The notes under the pieces are model-generated. The model had not been told where the DNA came from. It searched no databases and saw only the letters and a program-made list of their open reading frames with translations. From positions 1-64,000 of the forward strand of contig JADLEL010000121.1 of the NCBI GenBank assembly GCA_020846145.1: a stretch of DNA of 64,000 nt, read 5' to 3'. Made by a program: the position numbers and the translations under genes. This DNA comes from Pirellulales bacterium. GTDB taxonomy: Bacteria > Planctomycetota > Planctomycetia > Pirellulales > Thermoguttaceae. Shown here piece by piece: positions 24,868 through 34,169 of the stretch (positions are counted from its first letter, which is position 1; every line of letters starts with the position of its first letter).

Positions 24868-27327
24868 TTACTGCCGTTGCGTGCGATAGTTTTCCGGCAC
24901 GGCGCGGTAGCGATTGGCTTCGACGGGGGCGTTCGCGTCGGGCGTTTCTTGGGTGACGCGGTCTTGGTAATAGAGCGTGTTCTTTTCGGAGATCAGCCGC
25001 GTGCCCATCGCCTTGCAATGCACTTCGGCGCGGAAGACGTGGTTGCCCGCCGTTTCGGCCTTGGCGCGGACTTTGAAGACGATCTCCGCGCCGGGGGCGA
25101 GAGTGGCCAGCGGTGCAAAGGCCACTTGTCCGGGGCCGATGCGGTTCGGGCCGCCTTCGGCGGCGATCGGTTCGATGCCCCGCGAAAAATAGCTCAACAC
25201 CTCGACGCCCTCGGCGATTTTCGTGCCCCGGTTGCGGACGCGGACTTCATAAATCGCCTCGTCGCCGAGCGAAACGGGACCGGGGGGATCCTGCACGTCG
25301 AGGGCGAGGCTGGCGGCGGCATCGACCTGCGTGCTCGCGCCGGCGGCGGTGGTCAACTCATCCTCGGCGGCGGCGGCGACGTCCAACCGCGCCGTGCCCG
25401 CAGCTCCCAGGCGGCACTTCATGGAGTAAACCTGCTCGAGTTGCGGATTGAGGCTTTCCAAAATCCATTGCAGCTTGGCGCCCTCGGCATCGGCGCGGAC
25501 GCCTTCGATGCCGCCGATGTATTTCATGCCGGCCGGCAGCGCGGCCGAAAAGCGGATATTCGCGGCGGGGGCGTTCCCCGGATTCCGCACGCGGATGAGG
25601 TACGTGCCCGTCGCGCCGACGTATTGCAGCCGCGGCCCTTCGACGATCACTTCCAAGCCCGCCCGGCGGACCAGCACCCGCTCGGTCAATTCGGCGTGGA
25701 TGCCGGCATCCCCCTTGGCCTCGACTTGAATGCTCAATTCGCCGGCCTGCCGGGCGGTGAGTTCGATATCGATGTTCTTGCTTTCGCCGGCGGGCAGCAC
25801 GCCGAGCTGGTAGGTCGCCGGGACGTTCTCGCCGGAGCCGATCGGCATGAGTTTGACGACCACGCCCTCGGCGTCGCCCGTGCCGGCGTTCATCATCTTC
25901 AACCGATACGTTTCTTTCTTGCCGTAGAATACGTCGCGGGGGCCTTCGAGTTGCATTTCCAGCTTCGGTTCTTGGACCTCGATCATCGCCTGGGAGGCGA
26001 CGGGCTTGTAGTCCCAACGCACGACGAGATCGAACGGCTTGCTCTGCCGGGGGATGATCTTGAGCGACAGTTTTTCCTTCGATTTGGCCTCCAGCCGCCC
26101 GACTTTCCATTGAAACGCCGCGGCGGATTGGCCCGGCGTCGCGAGCTGCGGCGTTCCGGTCGATGCATCGGCGTTGGCCACTTCGGCCCATTCGGGCAGG
26201 CTGACGAAAACGATCAGCTCTTCGGCGGCGACTTCGCCGGAGTTCGCGAGTTCGACCTCGTAGGTCGATTCCTTGCCCACGATGATCTTCCGCGGTCCGA
26301 GCGTCTCGACGCTCAGCACCGGCCCGCGGCGGGTAAAGAGCAGTCCGTCATCTTTCGCGTTATGCGGGGGATTCGCGGTCCGGGCCGGATTGGAAGCCGA
26401 CGCGGCTTGCGGAAGGCTCGAAGTCGCGCCGTCGCTTTTCTCGCGGACGTTCGGCGAAGTGCGTTGGGCGAGAGCGGGTCGATTCGCGGGCGCGGAAACC
26501 GCCGGCCGTTTGGCGGGCGTCGGTTGATCGGCGGGCGTCGCCTGAGCGGCGATTGTCGGCCGGCTTGCCGGCGTCGGTCGATCGGCGGCGCGAGTCCCTT
26601 GCGCGCCGGAAATCGACGCTTGGCGCGCGATTCGCTCGTCAACCGAAGGCGAATCCGCGACGGCGGGCGCGTTGCTCGAGCCGGCGGCCGGGCGCGGTTC
26701 CGTCGGCGCGGTCGTTTTGAAGGCCGAAGTCCGCGATTGCATCAACCGATTCTGGATCGGCTGAGACGGCGGAGGGCCGAAATCGGCGATCTGCGCCGCT
26801 TGCGGAATTCGATTGCCGGACGAAACGGCGGGACCCGATGCAGCGGCGGATGGTTCCGGCTTGGCGGCGGCATGGGACGGTTCATCATTATCCAACAACG
26901 AAGTGCCCAACAAGGGACGATAAGGTTTTGCCGTCACGGACGGCGGCGCAACCGGCGTTCTCGCCGCGGATTGAGGAGCGGAATGAGGTATCTCGATGCG
27001 GTTGGCGGGAGCAGATGGGGCGGAGGTCCCGGCAACCGGACTGCTTTGCGGCGCATTCGGCGCGGCGATGCTGCCCGCGCGCTGCGCGGCGTTCTCGTAG
27101 GGCAAGCTGTCCGAATTGGTTTTTTTCGGAGCGGTTTGCGTGCTCGGCCGTGCCGGAGGCGCTTCCGCTTCCTTTTCCGGCCCCGTGCCGAAAAGCGTGC
27201 GGCCTAAATCGTCCAGCCGCTGGCCGAACGTCTTACCGCCGAATAGACCCTGGGCGTTGGCCTGGGGGCCGAAACCGAGAATGGCACTGCAGAGCAATGT
27301 AAAGACGATTGATTTTGCTACCGACAT
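24868..27327 (-). CDS. Large secreted protein with DUF11-type repeats
   Basis: The 819-residue protein has a signal peptide (SIVFTLLCSAILGFGPQANAQG). A low-complexity Pro/Ala/Ser/Thr linker runs to about residue 335, and then at least three immunoglobulin-like DUF11/CARDB-type repeats. The repeats recur as LSVETLGPRKIIVGKESTYEVEL, LEMQLEGPRDVFYGKKETYRLKM and LEVIVEGPRLQYVGATGTYLIRV, with a last one at VQDPPGPVSLGDEAIYEV. This is a cell-envelope or surface protein of unknown role. It may span an envelope layer, but no anchor is seen. Confidence 0.82.
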   Translation of the reverse strand: MSVAKSIVFTLLCSAILGFGPQANAQGLFGGKTFGQRLDDLGRTLFGTGPEKEAEAPPARPSTQTAPKKTNSDSLPYENAAQRAGSIAAPNAPQSSPVAGTSAPSAPANRIEIPHSAPQSAARTPVAPPSVTAKPYRPLLGTSLLDNDEPSHAAAKPEPSAAASGPAVSSGNRIPQAAQIADFGPPPSQPIQNRLMQSRTSAFKTTAPTEPRPAAGSSNAPAVADSPSVDERIARQASISGAQGTRAADRPTPASRPTIAAQATPADQPTPAKRPAVSAPANRPALAQRTSPNVREKSDGATSSLPQAASASNPARTANPPHNAKDDGLLFTRRGPVLSVETLGPRKIIVGKESTYEVELANSGEVAAEELIVFVSLPEWAEVANADASTGTPQLATPGQSAAAFQWKVGRLEAKSKEKLSLKIIPRQSKPFDLVVRWDYKPVASQAMIEVQEPKLEMQLEGPRDVFYGKKETYRLKMMNAGTGDAEGVVVKLMPIGSGENVPATYQLGVLPAGESKNIDIELTARQAGELSIQVEAKGDAGIHAELTERVLVRRAGLEVIVEGPRLQYVGATGTYLIRVRNPGNAPAANIRFSAALPAGMKYIGGIEGVRADAEGAKLQWILESLNPQLEQVYSMKCRLGAAGTARLDVAAAAEDELTTAAGASTQVDAAASLALDVQDPPGPVSLGDEAIYEVRVRNRGTKIAEGVEVLSYFSRGIEPIAAEGGPNRIGPGQVAFAPLATLAPGAEIVFKVRAKAETAGNHVFRAEVHCKAMGTRLISEKNTLYYQDRVTQETPDANAPVEANRYRAVPENYRTQRQ

Positions 27328-27515
27328 GATTTTGACCCTGTGCTAGACGAGGGTTGGCATGAAGAGGGAATTCCACCATGCGGTATCGACAGGATGATAT
27401 TGAGGGTTTAGTAAACTTTTTTGATTTTCGCGTTAAAGCAAGATGGGTAAGATGAGCATTTCAGGAAAACCATTCATTAGGATAATAGATGCTGAATCAG
27501 GAATGAAGCATAGAT

Positions 27516-28319
27516 TCATCTCTGTGCGGTTTGAGAATTTGCCGCGCGTTTGATTGAGACTTTGAATTCGGACGAGAGGGACGGAATTCGGCGGGCGAGG
27601 CGTTCGCTCAGCAGACCGGGGGGTTTTTGTGCAGCGAGATCACCCAGGTATTCCACCAATTCATCACGAGCCGCCGATGGCCCATGGCACATAAAATGAA
27701 TCCACGCCCAGGAGTCCCGGTATTCCGCTTTGCCCATTGAGGCCACATCGCCGATTTTTTCCAGTTTTTCCATTTTTGGAACGCTGCCGAATCGCGCATT
27801 CCAAAGAACGCTGGAAAAATAGGGCGCTCCGTTCAGTCGATTTCGAGCGGAAACTTCAAAATAACTCGCCAGCCCTTCGTCCAGCCAAAGCGGAACGAAC
27901 GGCAAAACGGCGTGCAGCAGGGCATGGGTGCATTCGTGCCGCAAGTCGGCCTCGAATTGAGAGCTTTTATAAGCAAAGACCCGGCCCAATCCATTAGCCC
28001 GGATGAAGAACGCCCGCCGAAAGGGCAAAGTCGGATAAATCCGCTCCAAATAGCGGCGATAGGTAACTTCATCGTGGAAAAGGTAAACCTCGATGGCTTC
28101 CTTGGCGGGCGCGATTTGCAGCGTCCGCACCAGTTCGGCCTGCAATGCGGCAAGTTCGCTCAGTAATTCGTGCTGAGGCTCCAAGTTGAAATCCGCCCGA
28201 CACACAAAAGGTCCGACCGTGCGGATATAGGGCCACTCGGCGGCGGGGGCAATTTCTAGCGAAAGTAATAGGGGAATAAGCCCTACTGCTATCGTGATGG
28301 TTTTGTGGTAAAGCGACAT
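27516..28319 (-). CDS. Secreted DUF1570-like zinc metallopeptidase
   Basis: The 267-residue protein has a signal peptide (TIAVGLIPLLLSLEIAPAAEWP) and the gluzincin-like motif HECTH in LRHECTHALLHAVLP, followed by WLDEGLASYFE whose Glu is the likely third zinc ligand. The family is common in Planctomycetes and its substrates are unknown. It lies in the same orientation as the DUF11 gene, 190 bases upstream of it, so they may be cotranscribed. Confidence 0.8.
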   Translation of the reverse strand: MSLYHKTITIAVGLIPLLLSLEIAPAAEWPYIRTVGPFVCRADFNLEPQHELLSELAALQAELVRTLQIAPAKEAIEVYLFHDEVTYRRYLERIYPTLPFRRAFFIRANGLGRVFAYKSSQFEADLRHECTHALLHAVLPFVPLWLDEGLASYFEVSARNRLNGAPYFSSVLWNARFGSVPKMEKLEKIGDVASMGKAEYRDSWAWIHFMCHGPSAARDELVEYLGDLAAQKPPGLLSERLARRIPSLSSEFKVSIKRAANSQTAQR

Positions 28320-28642
28320 GGGAGCGAGATGATCCGAAACTGACCCTCAATTGGGGAGTGAAAAAATCCCCTTTGCATTTCGCGGTGAAAATTCGTATAA
28401 AGGTGGACTGCGAAGATTAAAGCGGCTTGCCGAAGAGGTCAAGGGCAATCGTCCCCCTCTCGAAAGTCGTTGAGTTTCCCGTTAAAATGTGATTTTATCC
28501 CGCCTTGTTTGGTGGCATAGTTCGGAATTTTTTTACCCCAAGTTCGGCTTTTTTTCCTTTTTGCCACCCGCCTGCTTTGCCCCGTTGCCCCAATTCCCCT
28601 AAATTTGGCGATGCGCAGGTTCATTTATTTGACGTGTAGAGG
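28320..28642. other. Intergenic region between divergent genes
   Basis: 323 bases with no credible gene. A T-rich stretch (GGAATTTTTTTACC and TTTTTTTCC near 28530-28560) could hold promoters, but I cannot place one with confidence. Confidence 0.4.
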
Positions 28643-29662
28643 ATGAACTCGGCTATGCCACATTCCGCGATTGGACCGATTGCCGTACACCTGCCGGAAC
28701 GAGTTGAAGACATCGACCAATTGGCGGCCGAGTTTCCGCGATGGGACATCCCCACGATTTATGCCAAGACGGGCATTCGCGCGCGGCACATCGCCGCGCC
28801 CGACGAGTGCGCCTCGGACCTCGGCGTGGCGGCGGCCGAAAAGCTCTTTCGCGAGCACGACCTCGACCGCGGCTCGATCGATTTCCTGCTTTTCTGCACG
28901 CAAACGCCCGACTACGCCTTGCCCACCACGGCGTGCTTGATGCAAGATCGGCTGGGACTGCCCACTACGGTCGGCGCGATCGATTTCAATTTAGGCTGTT
29001 CGGGCTTCGTCTATGGCTTGGCGTTGGCCGACGGCATGATCCAAAGCCGGCTCGCCCGGAGGGTGCTGCTCATCACCTCCGAGACGTATTCGAAATATAT
29101 CGATCCCATCGATCGTTCGCTGCGGACGATCTTCGGCGACGGCGCGGCGGCCACGTTAGTCGAAGCATCGGAGGAGCCTTCGATCGGCGCGTTCGTTCTC
29201 GGCACCGACGGCCGCGGAGCGAACTCGCTGATGGTGATCGGCCAGGGCGCGCGGAAGCCGGAGCAGGCCCTCCAGCCCACCAAGCGCAAGCGCTGGCCGA
29301 GCAGTTTGTACATGGACGGGCCGGAACTGGTCAAGTTCACGCTCGAAGTCGTGCCGCCGATGGTCGAACGGTTGCTCGACATGTCGGGCTGGACCCGCGA
29401 AACACTCGATCTCTATCTCATGCACCAGGCCACGTCGTTCATGCTCGAGCACATCCGCGAGCGGATGAAGCTGGCGCCGGAGAAAACGCCGGAGGCCATC
29501 GAAATGTACGGCAACACCGTTTCCTCGACGATTCCGATCCTGATCGACGATCTCCGCGCCGCGGGCCGCCTGAAGCCCGGCGTAAAATCGCTGTTGATCG
29601 GCTTCGGCGTGGGCCTCTCCTGGGGCGGCTGTGCGTGGACGGAAACGTGGCCGGGGAAATGA
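28643..29662 (+). CDS. 3-oxoacyl-ACP synthase III-like (KAS III) enzyme
   Basis: The 339-residue thiolase-fold protein keeps the KAS III triad: C119 in NLGCSGF, H261 in LMHQATS and N291 in YGNTVSST. GFGVGLSWGG closes the fold. It would condense an acyl-CoA with malonyl-ACP or a related pair. Because the gene stands alone without fab neighbours, it may serve a special lipid rather than general fatty-acid initiation. I therefore do not assign fabH. Confidence 0.88.
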   Translation: MNSAMPHSAIGPIAVHLPERVEDIDQLAAEFPRWDIPTIYAKTGIRARHIAAPDECASDLGVAAAEKLFREHDLDRGSIDFLLFCTQTPDYALPTTACLMQDRLGLPTTVGAIDFNLGCSGFVYGLALADGMIQSRLARRVLLITSETYSKYIDPIDRSLRTIFGDGAAATLVEASEEPSIGAFVLGTDGRGANSLMVIGQGARKPEQALQPTKRKRWPSSLYMDGPELVKFTLEVVPPMVERLLDMSGWTRETLDLYLMHQATSFMLEHIRERMKLAPEKTPEAIEMYGNTVSSTIPILIDDLRAAGRLKPGVKSLLIGFGVGLSWGGCAWTETWPGK

Positions 29663-29710
29663 ATGCGGCAAGAACGCGAATTGCCATATTGCGTTCGCTT
29701 GAAATTGTCG

Positions 29711-29866
29711 CTTAGTACCTGTCCAACGTCAACGCCGCGATTTTCTCGTTCCCAGGCTCCCGCCTGGGAACGCAATGTCCGCGAGGCTCCCGCCTCGCAG
29801 AATCGCCAACCAAACCGTGTCCGCACCGAACAAAACGCGGTCTTGATACTGGACAGGTTCTTATTA
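29711..29866. repeat. Inverted-repeat-bounded spacer with CGTTCCCAGG hairpins
   Basis: CTTAGTACCTGTCCA at the left pairs with TGGACAGGTTCTTA at the right, about 155 bases apart. Two inner hairpins, CGTTCCCAGGCTCCCGCCTG and GCGAGGCTCCCGCCTCGC, lie between. It may be a MITE-like element; no target duplication is evident. Confidence 0.5.
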
Positions 29867-29875
29867 AAAAAACGA

Positions 29876-29962
29876 TAGCGAGCCGAGGGATATATCCCTT
29901 CGGTTGAAAGTGTGAAGTCGTTCGGCGGTTCTCGCCCAGGGGATCAATCCCTCGGCTCGCTG
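29876..29962. repeat. REP-like inverted repeat, AGCGAGCCGAGGG family
   Basis: A left AGCGAGCCGAGGGATATATC arm and a right GATCAATCCCTCGGCTCGCT arm. This is the fourth member of the family in the window. Confidence 0.85.
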
Positions 29963-30025
29963 GAAATCGGACAATTCCCACAAAATGCAGCAAATATTTT
30001 AGGCGACAATTCCAATCTCCCCACC

Positions 30026-30586
30026 CTAATCCCTAATCCCTAGTCCCGCTTCCCCCCGGATCAACTCCCACAGTTCTTCGAGCGATTGGGGGATGACGCG
30101 GATGCCGGCCAAGATGGGCATGAAGTGGGTGTCGCCGCTCCAGCGGGGAACGATGTGCCAGTGCAGGTGGGCGGGCAGGCCCGCCCCGGCCACTTTGCCG
30201 AGGTTCAGGCCCACGTTGAAGCCCTCGGGCTGGATGGTTTTCTTGAGCGCGACGATCATTCGGCGGAGCGTTTGCATTAGTTCCAGGTGCGTGGCGTCGT
30301 CGAGCTCCTCGAGGCCGGCGAGATGCCGCCGCGGGGCCACTAATAAATGACCGTTGTTGTAAGGGTAGCGGTTCAATACCGTGAGCGTGAGTTGCCCGCG
30401 ATGCACGACCAGCCGCCGGTGATCTTCCTCCTCGTTTCCTTCGGGCACGGCTTGGCAGAGAAAGCAGGCGGGATCGGCTCCGGGCAAAAACCGCTCGGCG
30501 GGAATCGGTTCCCGGACAGGCTCTTCCCCTTCTTCCCCTTTGATGTATGCCAATCGCCAAGGCGCCCAAAGTTGTTCGTAATTCAC
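30026..30586 (-). CDS. HIT-family nucleotide hydrolase/phosphorylase
   Basis: The 186-residue protein has the HIT motif H140-L-H142-W-H144 (HLHWHIVPR), an N-terminal CFLC pair (C41, C44) like the zinc-binding CxxC of Ap4A-phosphorylase-type HIT proteins, and NRYPYNNGHLLV. It likely cleaves dinucleoside polyphosphates or nucleotide adducts. It is separated from the next upstream gene by a MITE-like element. Confidence 0.9.
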   Translation of the reverse strand: MNYEQLWAPWRLAYIKGEEGEEPVREPIPAERFLPGADPACFLCQAVPEGNEEEDHRRLVVHRGQLTLTVLNRYPYNNGHLLVAPRRHLAGLEELDDATHLELMQTLRRMIVALKKTIQPEGFNVGLNLGKVAGAGLPAHLHWHIVPRWSGDTHFMPILAGIRVIPQSLEELWELIRGEAGLGIRD

Positions 30587-30601
30587 CGGAAGTACTCCTC
30601 G

Positions 30602-30717
30602 TACCTCATTTCATTTGATTTTTGCAGTAGGTCGTAGGTTATGCTTCAGCATAACACCTTTGTTATGCTAAAGCATAACCTACTCGATGCACCCACCATT
30701 ACAAATGAAATGAGGTA
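30602..30717. mobile_element. MITE-like 116-bp element with 16-bp perfect terminal repeats
   Basis: The left end TACCTCATTTCATTTG is the exact reverse complement of the right end CAAATGAAATGAGGTA. The interior is a strong hairpin (GTAGGTTATGCTTCAGCATA / TATGCTAAAGCATAACCTAC). The flanks share CTCG on both sides (30598-30601 and 30718-30721), compatible with a 4-bp target duplication. It contains no gene. Confidence 0.75.
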
Positions 30718-30744
30718 CTCGCTCGTTTTAATTTGCTTCGCGCG

Positions 30745-33700
30745 TTATTCGGTTTTCGATTGTTCCACCAAGGCGATTTCCTCCTCGGTCAGGCCGTAAA
30801 GTTCATAGACCAATCGGTCGATCTGCCCGTCGGTGGCGTCGATCAGCCGCTTCAGGGCGATCTTGTCGTGCGGCGTCCGCACCGTTTCCAGCTTTTTGTG
30901 CAAGGCCAAAATCGTTTCCACCAAGTTCGCCATTTTATCGTGGCGGGCGCGGTCTTTGCGGTTGGAAATATCGATTAGACATACAGGTAGTCTCTTGAGG
31001 TAGGGGGCGCTGAATTTATGATAACCGCCTTGAAATACGGGACTGTGAGAGATCGCGTAAAAAGACAACAAGGAGGAATTAAGAATGCCAAGAAGATAAT
31101 AGATATTGCACGATTCTTTTGGAATAATGGAAGTCACTCCCGCCGTTCCGGTCGTGAAAAAAGAGCCCGTTCCGATCGTGAAATTCGCTTTGTCGCTCAA
31201 GCTGGGAGTGAGCAAGTGCGGTTTGGTGAAAGTCCAATGAGCATCCAAGTACATCACGCCATACCACTTCCCGGAAAGCTGCTTCGCATTTTTTCCGAAC
31301 CAAATCCGTTTCGATAGAGCGGTTCGGTTTTCCTCGAGGTGAGCGTAAACCTTTGGATATTTCGATTGCATCGGTTTTTCGTCGCATATCGCAAATTCAT
31401 TGCGTTTTACTTCGTAAGGAAATATTAGTAGTTTTTGGTTTTCCGAAACCTGATATCGCCTCACATCCCTACCGCGAAGGAATGGCTGCAATATACTTTT
31501 TTCGTATTTCAACTTCCTCGCGTCGGCCACATCCACCGATAGAAATTTATCGGCGCCGGTTTGAACGCCCGTTCCGAATCTTTCGACGATTGTTTCGAGC
31601 GGCACATTTGCTTTATCGATTTTTCTGAATAACGCCTGAACTTTCGGCTCCGCGAATTGCCAGGGATTGTCTTTTAGATTGCTCCATGAAACGTCAAACG
31701 ATGCTATCAGCTCCAATTCCGTTTTGGCCCGGATGAAATGGATTTTCTCGGTCGGATTATTTTGCATCAACATAATACAGGAGTAGTTCGTTGCGCCCGA
31801 GAATAGCTTTTCATATCCAAAATCGATGAGCGTATGAATCGTACGCAAGGAAGCGAGTTGAGATCGAAGGTTGCGCGCCGCTCGCGTATGAAAGAATTTA
31901 TTCGGAACGATCATTCCAAACAATCCCTCCTTGTTTAGGCGACGAAGGGCCATTTCAATAAACAAATAGTAGAGATCGAATTTGCCTTCGGCGGTTCGGT
32001 AGTGCAGTTTGAGGTAATTCATTTCATCGGGAAAATGGTATCCTGCCATCACCCAAGGCGGATTCCCGATCACCGCGTCGAAACCATCGCCTTCCTTGAA
32101 AACGCCGGGGAATTCTTTTTTCCAGTCGAAGACGTTGATCCGGTAGCGTTCGTCGTCGTCGAAGAGGCTGAGCTGATTGCCGTTATAGAAGTCGGGAGCA
32201 ATGAGCGAGTTTCCGCACTTGATGTTGCCGCCCAGGTCGGGCAGCGCGCGCTCGTGGAAGATGCGCAACTGGTTCGCCAGGGTTTCGCCCGACTCGCCTT
32301 CCAGCACTTTCAGCAGCAGCGAGAGTTTCGTGACCTCGACCGCCTGTTGATCGATATCGACTCCGTAGATGTTGTTCAGCAGGATGCGTTTTTTTTCCGC
32401 CGTGGTCAGCCGCCAATCGCCCGCCGTGCCGCAATAGAGCCGGGGGCTTTTGGCGCGGGCATGCTTCTCGGGATCGTGATTGACGTACCATTCGCGGTGC
32501 CAATCGAGCAGAAATGCGTAGGCTCCGATCAGAAACGAACCGGAGCCGCAGGCGGGATCGAGGATTTTCAGCTTCGCGGCCTGAATGGGCGTCAAACTCT
32601 CCCTCATCCCTCGCCCCTCGCCCCTCGCCCCTTCTTCTCCGTCCCCTGTCCCCCGTCTCCCGTCCCCTAATAGTTTGCCAACCGTTTGCCGCACGATGTA
32701 ATCGACGATGTAGGAAGGCGTATAAAAAACGCCGCCAGCCTTGCGAACTTCGGGCTTTTCCTCGACTTTCGCTTGATGCCCTTTGGTGAGCCGAATGACC
32801 TTGCCCAGGAATTGCTCGTAAACCTGTCCCAATATCTCGATGGGAAAAACGGAGAATTCGTAGGGGCTTGCGGGGAAATACAGGCTGCCCAGGATTTTCT
32901 TGAGCGGCTTGTCGTCGATCGAGAGCGCAAGGGTCATTTCGTCGGGCGGCTCGGGGCGGTCTTTTTCGGGAGAGAAGTGAAAGATGCCCGAGTTGTAGCG
33001 GTCGTCGGCCCGGCGAAACAGTTCGCCCAAGCGGAGATAGACGTTCGCGCCGTTTTGCAGCGACTCGAGCGTGCCGTAAGGTTCGATGCCGCGATCCTCG
33101 CAGATTCGCAGAAAAACTGTGCGGTCGATGGTCCGCTGCACGGCGATATTCAAATCGCGCTGCGAGATATCCGGATTGCGGAGGGCGACGTTTTGCGCGA
33201 GGTCGATCCGCCACGTTTCGATCTCCGCCAGGAACGAGGCATCGACTTCGGCGGTGCCCTTCTTGATCTTCTTATTGGCGATGAACCGCTCCAGCGATCC
33301 GCGGCGGATGGCCTCGGGCGAGAAGAGATCGAAAAGTTCGTCCCAGTGGGCGAGATAATCGGTGTATTTGAGGAAGATCACCCGGGCCGCGGCGGCCTTG
33401 TCGTTCCGGTCGGGCCGGATGCGGCAATCGTAAACCGCGAATTCCTCGAAATCGCTCAGAACGCTCACCGGCAGCTTGGCCGACCAAGCGTAGCGCCGCA
33501 GTTGGTAGGCGGGGCCGGCCGCCTCGGCGATATCGACCGAAGGTTTTTTCGCTTCCAGAAAGAAACTCCGCTGCCCGCCGCCGGCGCGGAAACAATAATC
33601 CGGGGCCTTCGTCCGCCCGCCGATCTTGATGGCGTCCTCGTGGATGACTTCCTTGTACGAGCCGGAGTAGCCCTTGCGATTGAAAACGTCCCAGCCGAGG

Positions 33701-33825
33701 GCCTCGAAGAACGGATTCAGGAATTCCTCGCGGAGTTGGGCTTCGTTATATTGTCCCGATCGGTAACCTTCCTTGTGGGCGATGAATCGCTCGACCAATT
33801 CGATCACGACCGGCGGCGCAGGCAT
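30745..33825 (-). CDS. Type IIG restriction-modification enzyme (Eco57I-like methylase-endonuclease)
   Basis: The 1026-residue protein is a one-polypeptide restriction-modification enzyme. The N-terminal nuclease shows PD75-76 and E91-A-K93 (PD-ExK). A helical connector follows, with FYTPSYIVDYIV at about 367-378. The gamma N6-adenine methylase has the SAM loop DPACGSGSF at 423-431 and NPPW at 588-591. A C-terminal TaqI-like target-recognition part and helical tail complete it. Residues about 387-410 (LGDGRRGTGDGEEGARGEG) are coded by repeat DNA. The target-recognition segment is visibly AT-richer than the rest. It stands alone, as Type IIG genes can. Confidence 0.9.
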   Translation of the reverse strand: MPAPPVVIELVERFIAHKEGYRSGQYNEAQLREEFLNPFFEALGWDVFNRKGYSGSYKEVIHEDAIKIGGRTKAPDYCFRAGGGQRSFFLEAKKPSVDIAEAAGPAYQLRRYAWSAKLPVSVLSDFEEFAVYDCRIRPDRNDKAAAARVIFLKYTDYLAHWDELFDLFSPEAIRRGSLERFIANKKIKKGTAEVDASFLAEIETWRIDLAQNVALRNPDISQRDLNIAVQRTIDRTVFLRICEDRGIEPYGTLESLQNGANVYLRLGELFRRADDRYNSGIFHFSPEKDRPEPPDEMTLALSIDDKPLKKILGSLYFPASPYEFSVFPIEILGQVYEQFLGKVIRLTKGHQAKVEEKPEVRKAGGVFYTPSYIVDYIVRQTVGKLLGDGRRGTGDGEEGARGEGRGMRESLTPIQAAKLKILDPACGSGSFLIGAYAFLLDWHREWYVNHDPEKHARAKSPRLYCGTAGDWRLTTAEKKRILLNNIYGVDIDQQAVEVTKLSLLLKVLEGESGETLANQLRIFHERALPDLGGNIKCGNSLIAPDFYNGNQLSLFDDDERYRINVFDWKKEFPGVFKEGDGFDAVIGNPPWVMAGYHFPDEMNYLKLHYRTAEGKFDLYYLFIEMALRRLNKEGLFGMIVPNKFFHTRAARNLRSQLASLRTIHTLIDFGYEKLFSGATNYSCIMLMQNNPTEKIHFIRAKTELELIASFDVSWSNLKDNPWQFAEPKVQALFRKIDKANVPLETIVERFGTGVQTGADKFLSVDVADARKLKYEKSILQPFLRGRDVRRYQVSENQKLLIFPYEVKRNEFAICDEKPMQSKYPKVYAHLEENRTALSKRIWFGKNAKQLSGKWYGVMYLDAHWTFTKPHLLTPSLSDKANFTIGTGSFFTTGTAGVTSIIPKESCNIYYLLGILNSSLLSFYAISHSPVFQGGYHKFSAPYLKRLPVCLIDISNRKDRARHDKMANLVETILALHKKLETVRTPHDKIALKRLIDATDGQIDRLVYELYGLTEEEIALVEQSKTE
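32595..32672. repeat. In-frame CCCCTCGCCCC/CCCCTGTCCCC repeat inside the Type IIG gene
   Basis: Degenerate C-rich units of the family seen before fhs and aroDE lie inside the coding region, between the codons for VGKLL and AAKLKILDPACGSG. About 25 codons are added without breaking the frame. Confidence 0.8.
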
Positions 33826-34169
33826 TCCATTCGCTCCCTAATCCGACGGGATTGCTATTCCCATGCGATGAAAAGAGCATTTTAATGCCATCCTCCCGGA
33901 GAAGTAAGCGGGGGAGGCCGGCCTTGCGGATTTATCGCGGGATTTCCGGTCGAAAGCGGGGCCAAGCCCAGGAGAACTGTAAAGTCGAATAAACCAGGAC
34001 GCCGGACATTCCCGTCTGGCGGAAAAGACGGGCAAGGATGCTCGTCTTCCGGACTTTGCAACGATCTCGAGAGCGGGAGGGATTTCCAATTCGCCATCGG
34101 ACGCGGGCGAAGATCGCCAACGAGCGGTTGGAAACTTGCCCGACGCATGAATAGGATTTCGAACCGCGC
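33826..34169. other. Intergenic region without recognisable gene
   Basis: 344 bases between the Type IIG gene start and the end of the NRDE gene (both minus strand). A weak hairpin (CCCGTCTGGCGGAAAAGACGGG, about 34010-34032) is present. Nothing else is evident. Confidence 0.4.

Noticed and set aside
28439-28624. 61-codon minus-strand frame before the KAS III gene
   Set aside because: Basic, low-complexity, with no ribosome site or family similarity.
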